From assembly GCA_016946835.1 (NCBI GenBank), contig JACVTC010000042.1, forward strand, positions 451,001-515,000: 64,000 nt of DNA, in the 5' to 3' direction. Positions 45,601 through 56,200 of this stretch are shown one piece after another. The translations under genes were made by a program, and so were the position numbers. The stretch is from Neocallimastix lanati (nom. inval.). Lineage: Eukaryota > Neocallimastigomycota > Neocallimastigomycetes > Neocallimastigales > Neocallimastigaceae. Below the pieces are notes generated by a model. It did no database searches and had not been told where the DNA came from. It was given only the letters and a program-made list of their open reading frames with translations. How positions within the stretch are numbered: position 1 is the first letter of the stretch; the number at the start of each line of letters is the position of its first letter.

Positions 45601-47626
45601 CTTGATACAATAAATTTACTATCTTGATTTATTAAGTAGTTCTTGTAATCTTTTATTAACTTCTAATCTTTTTAAATTGCCTCCTTCATTAGCAGTGGTA
45701 GTCATTAGGCAAGTTTTCATTTCCGTAGGGTAGTCTAGGATTTTTTTCTCTAATAGAACATCTTTGTGGTACGTTTTCCGTGGTCATCGTAGCTGCAATA
45801 AATTATATGTTTTTCTAGGTATAGTAGGGGTTAGGGTTGGCTCGTTTCTATTACTTTTACTGATTTGAAGTGGCTTTTCTTTTTAATTTTTAATTATTGA
45901 ACCAATTATGAAGGGATAATATCTATATAGTAGAGCATAGGTCCAGGCAAATTAAAAATTCTTTACATCGTGTTGAATCCGTAGGGTTGTTGATTTTCCT
46001 TGAGTACAACAAAATTTTCTAGTACTCTGGCAAAATATGGATTTCGCTTACCAACATTGTAGTTGGTAGAGGGTTATTGTTGATTAAAAAGATTCTACTA
46101 GACCTTTTCAAATTTTGCTTTGTCTTATGGAGGGTTATCGCTATAATGAACCTTATATAATTTATTTATGAATATAAATAAAATCATAAATGTAAAAATC
46201 ATGTAAACATTTCATAAAAAAAATTATTTTTCATTAATAAAAATTTTCAATAAATAAAAAAATTGCTTTTATTTTATTAGTTTATTTGTTTTTAATAATC
46301 AATTTTTCATTATTAAAATGTTAAATAAAGTAATAAATATATATTTATTAGTTTTAATAATCAATCTTTTTATTATTAATAATAATAAATAAATTATTAC
46401 AAATAACAAATATTTTATTTTATTTTTTTATTAGTATTTAATATTCAATTTTAATGATTAATTTATATAAGAATATTAATTAAATAAATAAAAATTATAT
46501 ATTTTTAAAATTAAACAACAAAACTTTCTTATAATATAATTTTAATGATTCTAATAAAACAATTTTAATTTAAATTTTTATTTTAATTTCATTTTATTTA
46601 GTATTTATACTTCTATTCGATTTTACAAAATCTAATTTTATTAATTAATAATATTAGCAATAAGTCGCAATATTTAATAATTTAATTATACTAAACCATT
46701 TACTAAATTAAGAATTTTTTATTATTTTTAAATAAAAATCAAATAATAATATTATATACTATATTAAATTAATATAGACCCAATCATAAAATTAAATTGA
46801 TGTAAAAGTTTTGAGTATTTTGAGGAAAATGGACAAGTCAAGATGTTTTTTATAAATTAGCTAATTTTAATAAAGTTAAAGTAATTAATATATTGATAAA
46901 AATATAATTAAGAAAAAGAAATTTTCGTTTTATAAAAACTTATATATTTGAAACGCTCAAAACGTTAAAACGTTCTTTTAATAAATTTTAGTTTAAATTA
47001 ACTTTTATTAATGATTTTATTTTAATATAATCTTGAATAATTGATTATCTAATTTATTAATAATTTTTTTGTTAAAAATCTTATAAAATTGTAAGAAATA
47101 GAAATTTAAAGTCCTATTTATGAAATTCTAATTTAGAGGCCTTTGTAAATAATAAAATTAAAATTTATATAATTAAAATCTTTAAAGTCCAAATGAGCTG
47201 AATTTAATATATTTTGTAGATTTTTTTCTTTTTATTTAGACTAGGAAGAGAATATAATATTGTAGATCTCAAGCAAAACTTCCGAATGAGCATAAAAAGT
47301 TTCAACAAAAAATAAGAGTTTTCGCCATTATTTAAAGAATTATTTATCTTCTTAATATTTTTATTAATTATTTAAGAGTTAATTTAAATTGATTTAATCT
47401 TGTTTTTAATTGTCCACACCCTTAATATCTTTTATCTAAATGTTTCTTAATATTGATTTTGATAATGAAATCGAATTATAATTAGATTGTTAACAACGAA
47501 ATTCAATTTCAAATGATCTATTAGTGAATTTCAATTTTCTAATACAATATTCGTCACAGTTAAACTATAAATATGAGGTAAATTAGTCTATTTCTACATG
47601 TCACGTATACATATTGGACAGATGTC

Positions 47627-47708
47627 GTCACTTTGGCGGAGTGGTTAATCTGGTGGCCTGCTAACCCATTTCCCTTTGGGAGTGCTGGTTGGAGTCCTGT
47701 AGGTGACG
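47627..47708 (+). pseudogene. tRNA-Ser(GCU) pseudogene, copy B
   Basis: 82 nt, closer to the intact gene than copy A. The acceptor stem is intact (GTCACTT/AGGTGAC) but the anticodon stem has a C-C mismatch, and the B box reads GGTTGGAGTCC with its invariant C lost; T-stem pairs are broken. It is probably inactive. Confidence 0.8.
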
Positions 47709-47738
47709 TTTTTTTATTTTATTTTTTTAGATAAAATA

Positions 47739-48016
47739 ATATATAACAATATTTTTTTATTCAATATAAGGAAATTATATAATTAAATAATAATATTTTT
47801 TATTCAATGTAAGAGAATTATATAATTAAATAATAATATTTTTTTTATTCAATATAAGAGAATTATATAATTAAATAATAATATTTTTTTATTCAATACA
47901 AGGGAATTATATAATTAAATATTAATATGTTTTTATTCAATATAAGGAAATTATATAATTAATTAATAATATTTTTTTATTCAATATAAGGGAATTATAT
48001 AATTAAATAATAATTA
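47739..48016. repeat. About 46-bp tandem repeat, six copies
   Basis: Each unit contains ATTCAATATAAGG-AATTATATAATTAA preceded by a T run. Copies differ by a few bases. The corresponding place in copy A (about 44178-44225) has a single related unit, so the expansion occurred after the duplication. Confidence 0.85.
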
Positions 48017-48189
48017 TTTAGCTATTAATAAAAAAATTTATTTCTAAGTATCAATTTTAATTATATTATAAAACTTAATTTTTTATTTAAAAATTGAAAT
48101 ATATTTCTATAAATTTTTTTATAATGAATGATTTTATTACAAAAGAAAAATATATGTATATATTATTTTGAATACCTCATCCTATCATA

Positions 48190-48420
48190 AAAAGTACATG
48201 AATGTCAGTCTCCGTAGGGTTGTCATGTTCTTAACAATTCTTGTGAAATTCACACTTTGAAATTTTGCCTATAACTGGTTATCGATGAGTAGCCGTAGGA
48301 CAGTTTGTACCTGTTTAACATGTTCATTGAAATTTTTTTGAATAAATGATAATATTATCGAGGTAAACTTGAACATATTTATTTATAATATCTCGTTAAA
48401 TGAAGCCTTGGTGATTCAAA
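48190..48420 (-). pseudogene. Decayed Ty3/gypsy reverse transcriptase fragment, copy B
   Basis: The minus strand still reads VQVYLDNIIIYSKKF, one residue away from the YxDD catalytic box, in the position equivalent to the copy A relic. The rest is frameshifted. Shared with copy A: the GTAGGACAGTTTGTACCTG stretch. Confidence 0.75.
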
Positions 48421-48430
48421 CTTCTCCTGT

Positions 48431-48710
48431 AGGGTTGTCCTTCTAGTTGTGGCCTAGTAAGATTTTTTCTGGTTAAAGTGGTGCCTAGGTATTTTCCGTA
48501 GGGTAGTCGTTTTATTTCTGGCTTGAGATAATTTTTGTTGGCCAGAGTTTCTCCTAAGAAAATTCCGGAGGGTAGTCCTGGTAGTCCTGGTTGAGGGTAA
48601 TCTTATCTGGTAAATATTCTCCTATAGAATTTCCGGAGGGTAGACGTGGTGACTCTGGCTGAGTTTGATTTCCACTGGCAGAATTTTTCCTAAACAATTT
48701 CCTGAAGGTT
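48431..48710 (-). repeat. 69-bp tandem repeats next to the RT relic, copy B
   Basis: AGGGT anchors at 48431, 48500, 48569, about 48637 and about 48705 give spacing of 68-69 bp, matching copy A unit for unit. All frames contain stops. Confidence 0.75.
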
Positions 48711-48960
48711 GAGAGTATCATGTTGCAATAGATTTATCATTAGGTAACTCTTCCTTTCCGTAGGGTAGTCTCGGCGGTTTTTTCCCGAATTGACTATCTT
48801 TGTGGTACGTTTTCCCTAGTCATCGAAGCTGCTGTAAATTTTTTGTTTTTCTAATTATAGAAAGTAGGGTTGGCTCGTTCCTTGAATGAAGTGAGGTGAC
48901 TTTTTCTTTTATGTTAATTTTTAATTCTTGAACCAATTTTTGAGGAATAATATTTATACA

Positions 48961-51634
48961 GGAAATACCTAATATTAACGAAATTCACATTTAGGAAAAG
49001 ATTAGAAGAAAAACCTAAATAAAATTCATTCAATATTTTATCCACTTTGATCATTGTATTATTTAAGTAAAACCGATTTCTTTTTTATGACGTAATTGGA
49101 AAAACCTTAAGTAACCGATATGATAAATGTAGCCATGATCAATGTTAAAGAAAAATAAAAACTAATTTTTATTAATTATGGAAATTAAATTAGCTTTTAC
49201 AAATAAATTTATAAAAAAAAATATATAAACTAATTTTGTAAAATACAAAACACAAAATACACAATTACAATTATTATATTAGCTTTCTATAATAAACAAA
49301 TCATCATATAATTCACAAGAATAATGAATAATAGGATACATAAATTTAATATAAAATATCAACGAATAAGTAAATAATATAGTAAATAAATTTAATTTAA
49401 GATATTAATGAATAGAAAAGTATTATATTGATAAATTATATATAATTAAATTCATAAATAAATATTATTTAGTTAGATTAACAATTATAATTAATTATAA
49501 TTGACTATCCAAAGATATTATCGTAGTAACGTAATATCTTTGGATAGGTATCGTTTAGCCAGGTATCTGTTACACGTAAAAGTGATACGATATTTCCTCA
49601 AATACCATAAATTATTAGAATTATAATATTTCTCCATATAAATATGTTTTAAATTTTATTTTATTATTAATTAATTATTATCTTGATTAAATTTATTAAT
49701 GATATCTTTATTATTGTTTAAATATATATTATTAACTAGCAATATTTTACTATAAAAAAATATTTTATAAAGAGTATTATAATATTATTATTATATTTAA
49801 ATTATTCATTTGTTAAATTTTATCTGATATTACAAAAATTTTAATATTAATATTTATATCTAATATTTTATTATTATATTTTACTATTATGTTTCCTAGA
49901 ATTTAGTATTTCGAATTTGAAAAAAAAATATTACTATATATATTTTATTCTATGGATTTAAAAAAATTTTTTTTTTTAAGATAATTAATTCATAATTTAT
50001 AAATATAAATTCCTAATTTTAAGAATAAAATTATTTTATTATTATTATTTATATCTTAAAAAACAAGTATATTTATTTAAAAGTTCAAAAACACAAAAAA
50101 ATAAAATAAAGCATACAGTTTAGAAAAAAAGAGATTATTATATATTAATATTAAATCATTAAATGGTTTAATATGAATAATAATAAAAAAAAATTAAATA
50201 ATTAAAATTTCTAATACATATAATTATTTTAATATAATATCATTGTAACAAAACTGAATTATTAATAAATTTCAGCCCATAAAAGAACTAATTTTTCATT
50301 CTTTTTCATATTGACATTTCATAATTTTTAATTTAATCCATTCATTGACATTTAAATAAATAATTATCGATATATAAAGTGACCCATATAATATTATAAA
50401 TTTTTATTTTTTTTTAAACTATTATGTATTTTTAATTAAATATTTTATTTGATTAATAGAATAGAAATAAAAATTAAAATCTGTAATTTTCCTTCCCTAA
50501 TTCTATTTAAAAATTCAAATACCAGAAACATCTTTTTAAACTATTATTTTTTTATTTTTTTATGTATTAACTATTACTAATTCATAAACTTTACATAATG
50601 TGTACTCTACATTCTCATCATTACTATATTACTATATTATAATAAATATACTACATTTATTATATTCAAAAAAAAAATCAATATTTTGTTTTTTCGAATT
50701 AAATATACTTTTTTAAATATTGTTTCTTTTAAAGAAACTCTTATTTAAAAAAATTATAACTAGTTATTATAAATATTTATATGTATATTAATACACCATA
50801 TATAGGAATCCAAATAACAAAGAAAATAAATTTTAAATTCAATACTATCCTTTTATATACTATTCCTTATTATATAGCAAGATTTTTATATTTAGGAATA
50901 AGTGACAAAGAAAATTTTTCATCGTTATTATATATAATATATAAATTATAAAGAAATAACAAAGAAATAATTTTATTTTTTTAGTTAGGAATTTTAATTT
51001 TAATCATAAAAACATTCCACCACCTTTTGTAATAATAGTTGTTATCTAAAAGGTTTTAAAATATACAATTTTTAAGTAATAAATAACTTTTTTATTTTTA
51101 ACAAATATAATTTTTTATTTTATTTTTTCATTTTCCATAATTATATAAAATTTTTATTACAATTATTAACAATGAAACTATATTTACTAGATTCAATTTA
51201 TTATTTTGAAAATCAAATAAATGTAATTTTTATTTATTCATGTATTAACCTTTTTTTTAAATAATATTTTTATTATATTTATTAATGTATATATATTTAT
51301 TTGTACTTTTACATTAATATCATTTTATTTAATTTTAATAAACTTCATAAAAAAAAAGAAAAAAGTTAATTTTATTGAATTTTATTATTACATAATTATT
51401 CTATGGTTATTTTTATTTTATTAAGTAAAAGTGACGGACTTGTATTTATAAATATATATATTAATTAAATGTGAGTCATTTCCTATTGAATCTTCTTTTT
51501 TATTTTAGATAATAAAGTAATAAAAAAGAACTAGTATTTTTTTATTATAGTACCAATGTATAAATATAATTAAATTTACTTATAGACATTTATTTCCTAA
51601 TATAATTTCTTGTGAATTAAATAAAATAAAAAAA
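48961..51634. other. AT-rich intergenic DNA
   Basis: No gene is visible. It contains one strong inverted repeat (49505-49547, listed separately) and scattered A/T homopolymers. Confidence 0.65.
49505..49547. repeat. Perfect 16-bp inverted repeat with 11-nt spacer
   Basis: CTATCCAAAGATATTA (49505-49520) and TAATATCTTTGGATAG (49532-49547) are exact reverse complements around TCGTAGTAACG. A perfect 16-bp stem with mixed composition is unusual here. The following GC-richer bases to about 49590 may belong to the same element. It could be a foldback element tip or an RNA hairpin. Confidence 0.7.
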
Positions 51635-52120
51635 TTATTCTGTTTTACAGTTATAATCATTTTGCGGATTACAAGCTTGAGAAAAGTTTTCATCAATAAA
51701 TTGAACAAAATATTCGTCAAATATAATTTTCATATTTTTCACAATAGTATTAAATATTTTAATGTCATTTTTATTTGAAACATACTCTTCTGAATGTTAA
51801 TGATTCCATAAAGCTATTATTGATTTACTATTATTATTTAAACAAATTGTGAATAAATATCTTTTTTCATTATGGGAGTCTTTAAATAGTTGACCATAGG
51901 ACATTTCCATTATAAATAATTCTATTATCAAAGCTAAAGTTATTACACTCCATTTCATTGCACAGTATAAGAAGATAAGATTCATCTACATTTTTAAAAT
52001 ATCCTTATGGTTTATTTGAATCAGATTCAAGAATTTTTTCATTTATGTTATATAACAAGTATTAACATTACAATATATTAAATGATCTCTTTTTTCACTT
52101 CCAATATGAGGGTAGCCTTT
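51635..52120 (-). pseudogene. Decayed scaffoldin-repeat fragment
   Basis: The minus strand carries repeat units like those of the two scaffoldin-like genes: KGYPHIGSEKRDHLIYCN with a second Cys, then a stop, then GYFKNVDESYLLILCNEMEC. A frameshift near 51894, an in-frame TAA after ALWNH near 51800 and another TAA before GYFKN break it. A clean tail follows (about 51635-51800) containing FVQFIDENFSQACNPQND and ending in TAA. It lies 1.1 kb downstream of the second scaffoldin gene on the same strand, so it may be that gene's lost 3' end or a separate dead copy. Confidence 0.7.
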
Positions 52121-53254
52121 ATTATGTAATTATATTATGTCATAATTATATTTCTATTGTGAAGTATTTTTATTTTTTATTGTTCAAATAAAAATTTCTA
52201 AATATATGATAATTTTAATATATAAATAATTAATTAATAAATAAGTTTAACATATTCTATAATTAATATATATATAAATAATAATTATTAAAAAAAGAAC
52301 TAAATATTTAATTTGTGCATTTAATAGTAGTAAATAGTTGTTTAATATTTAGTTCTTTAACAATAAATGAATAGTATTAATAAATAATAAACATAAAAAA
52401 TGTATATTTATTAAATAAAATTATTGTTTTATTAATAATTTAATATTTAATAATTACATATCCAGTATATAACATACATATACTCAAAATATGAATTTAG
52501 ATTAAATTTTTATCATCAAATTATTATTATTACACAATTCATCCTTTCTATCATTTACCTTGAAAAATGTATAGTAGAGTGATATTAAATAGTATAAAAA
52601 AATGATTCAATGTTTCTAATGAAATTAGTCTTTGTTTCTTTTGCTTTATTTTGTAGAGTAATTTATATAAAAATAGTTTCAAATATTAAATATTACTTTT
52701 TATTTTTTGTGTGCTCATTCTCAATTCTTTAGAAGAAATTTTTTTTTATTTATTTTTTTTTTATTTTATTTGAACTAGAGATTATTGGAATATTTAAAAC
52801 TTTTTTTTTAGAGCTTCATTGGTACATGTATCAATTTAATAATAAAATAAAGCTTTTAAATCATTAAAGTTAAATATTTATATTAAAAATTTTAAATATT
52901 TTAATTTAATAATATTAATTTATTTATTTAATAAATATATTTTTACATGCTTATTTATATATAAAACAAGTGTGAATAAACAAAAACTATTTTTTTTTAA
53001 ATGTTATTATTTTTATTATTTTTAATTTCAAAAATAAAATATTTGTTGTTTAATTAAAAGTAAAGTTTATATATTTGTAAAATTTCTTTATACAGTTATT
53101 TTAAATTATTAAATTATAAAAGATTTAATTTTTTTTTTATATCTAAATATTTTTAAATAATAAATATAAATATACAGTTTATTTTTTTAGGTAATAAATA
53201 AAATAAAATTTGCTTTTATTCTTTTAATGGTTAATTTTAATAGAGAAAGGTTTA
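52121..53254. other. AT-rich DNA between the scaffoldin relic and the second scaffoldin gene
   Basis: No coding sequence is visible. It should include the 3' UTR of the gene ending at 53255. T-rich runs lie near 52740-52770. Confidence 0.65.
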
Positions 53255-56200
53255 TCACACAAGGTTACAACGTCCGTTCACACAATCTAATTCCAAAATG
53301 TTTGATTTGTTAATAAGTGAACTACCTGCTTGTTTAGGACAAGTAGTACTACCGTCAATCACTTTGTTCTTAGCAGAACTATCAGCATACACATATTTAT
53401 GGCCATTGGAGTAGGTGTCGTTTAGGGTGACATATTTTTCCTTCACACTCACAATGGCATGACTTTTTCCTACTTCTTGTAAACCAAAAAGATCATCTCC
53501 ATTGCGATTGGCGATATAGGAACCGACGTTGGTAACACCTAATTCAATAGTATCGCTTCCGATGCAGAAGTTAACTTTACCGTTATTAAGACAAAGCTTA
53601 CCATCTGTACAAGTGGAGCTGATAGCCTTTAGGGAACAAAGGACACCCTGTTCACCGTAGTTTTTACAAGAGTAGGCTGAAGATTCATCATTAATAAAGT
53701 ATCCAAGTTGATTCATTTCGGTACAAGGACTGTTTTGAGCAGCACAATAGAAAAGTGTACCATCCCCGTAGGAATAAGAATAGTCATTTTTATCAATTAA
53801 TAAGTATTTATCATCCTCACCTAGTGTTGATTGATTCAAAAAAAAGTAGTAAAAAGGTAGAGTTTAAAAAAAAGTATTTTAAAAAAGATACAAGGGAAAA
53901 TATTAATGAAAGAAGGTAAATCATTTCATAATAAATAAAAATAATGTAATTATTAAAAAAAAAAAAAGATTAGTAAATAAATTTATATTTATTAAAAAGA
54001 AACAAATGTAATATTTTCAGATTAAAATATAATACATAATTATGTAAATAAATTAGGAGATTATAAATTATTATATCATTAAATGAAAAGTTAATTATAA
54101 ATTCTAATATGAAATAAATTATATACTACATAATTATATTACAAAATATAATATATATATAAGTATTTATAATTATTTTGTTATTAATTAATTAATAACT
54201 TTGTGATTACGTTTAATCCCAATTAATTATATAAAATATCACTATTACTTTAATAATACTCCAAATTTTTTCTATTAATTCATAATATGAATACTTTTCA
54301 CTGATATTTATAATAATTTTTTAACATCAAGTACTATTCTTTCAAATATTTTCTTATAATAAAGTAATACTATTAATGAATTATTAATTTAAAATAAACT
54401 TGTTTAAATCTCCCAACTTAATATCAATCTCATTAATTGAAAATACTTACAATTTACACCAGTACGGACATCACAAATCTTTTCAATGGAAGTACTGACT
54501 TCTTCACTCGTCAATCCTTTGTTATTCTTTTTGGGGAGACGGACGCTGACTGGAAGGGTGTGAGTGGTATCGTCAGCTGGAATACAGACACCGTCTGTGT
54601 TACATACATATTCAGTACTACCACCAGTACAAGATACACTTTTTTCTGTGGCTACAAGATCACCGTCAACACAATAGTTTGATTTAGTATTTCCTGCAAT
54701 CATAGCCAAATAGGTAGTATCAGCTTTAACAATACCATAATAATCAGTAGATTTAAGGTACGTACCAAAAGTACCGCTACTACTATAATTTACTAAGTAC
54801 AAATTACTTCCTGAAAACGTACTAGACTTCTTGCCGTTTTTTAAACAAATTTTTAAATCATTAGTGAGAAGGCCCACATGATCATTACTTGTACAATTAA
54901 TACTTGAATCAGGAACAGCCATAAATTCGCATTTAGCACTATCACAATGAATGTAGGCATCTGAAGCACCTGTAGTTCCAGCATTTATATAGTACCCTGC
55001 TGGGTAGTCCACTGGAGCACAATCAGTATTACAATAGACCAAGGTCTTATCAACATCAAGGTAGTAACCAGTAGTATTAATTGTTGAGCAAGTAATAACT
55101 GGTGGATTTGCACCATTAGATACACATTTAATAAGTTTCGTAGAACCAGCATTGTTATAGAAACCGACATCAGCTGCAGTAAATGAGGATTTCGCAGTAC
55201 AAGAGCCATTCTTACAAGTGATAATAGTGCTAGGGGTAGCGCTATCATCAATTTTTCCATATTGAGTAGTGAAGTAGTAACCATCATTTGGAATTGGAAG
55301 TCCAACTATGGTATTACTGCTTCCAGCCTTGTACATTTGATGTGTGGTGCCGAGGAAGTATATGTCATTACCGAGATTTGAAAAAGCATAGCTGGAAGCA
55401 CCTGTTTGAACACAAACCTTCATTGTGGTGTCCAACTTGACCTTACCGATATTTTTGCTGTCACATTCGGTAGCTGAAGTTTCAGTGGCCCAGGTACCCG
55501 ATTCATTTATGTTACTATAGAGGGTTGCGGTACCACTTTCATTATTGGCCACGATGTAGCCCTGAGTCTTGAAACAAATGCCTGAGAGGCATTCAAAGAG
55601 CACGGAAGTGCTATGATTGAGGGATGCATCGACCTTCCAAGTAAAACCATCGGTTAATGGTGAAGCAGAAATCATTCCGCTTGTGGTATCTGCTGTAAAT
55701 CCTGAACTATAATTATAGAGTTTTAATTCTCCATCCACTGCAATAATGTATTTTCCATCTATAAAAATAATTTATGAAAAGGAAATTGTAAAACAACAAA
55801 TATAAATAGGTTAGAATTTAAAAATTAAAAAAAAAAAAAGAAATCTTTAGAAATAATTTTATAATATTGTATAATAAAATGTTGTTTAAAATATTTGTCT
55901 TATATAAATAAAAGAAATTTTTTCTATTATTCAAAATTTGAAATTTAATTTTTTAATTAAAATAAAAAAAAAAAGTATTGAATTAAGAAACAATTTAAAA
56001 TTTTTCTAAAAACTTTTTGACAGAACAACAAAACTTTTATTTCAAAAAACTACTATTATTACTATTTAAGATAAGTTTCTATTAACCATTGAAAGAATTA
56101 TTAAAAATAAAAAGTTTTTATTTTATTTAAATTACTGAAATATTTTTTTGTTAATTTTTTATTATTTCATATATATATATATATATATATATTTAGCATT

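Larger units (their letters stand above)
42650..46150. repeat. Duplicated block, copy A
   Basis: Matches 46690-48960 in order, with many substitutions and gaps. Shared landmarks include GAGGAAAATGG-CAAGTCAAG (about 42774 versus 46824), CTTCCGAATGAGCATAA (about 43704 versus 47280), the tRNA-Ser-like sequence (44057 versus 47627) and the reverse transcriptase relic. Copy A has about 470 bp (about 43065-43535) absent from copy B. Confidence 0.8.
46690..48960. repeat. Duplicated block, copy B
   Basis: Diverged copy of 42650-46150, in direct orientation and directly downstream. It is shorter because of internal deletions, but has gained a six-copy 46-bp tandem expansion (47739-48016). Confidence 0.8.

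Noticed and set aside
44057-47708. Two further functional tRNA-Ser genes
   Set aside because: Both have broken B boxes and mismatched anticodon or acceptor stems compared with the intact copy at 28189-28270.
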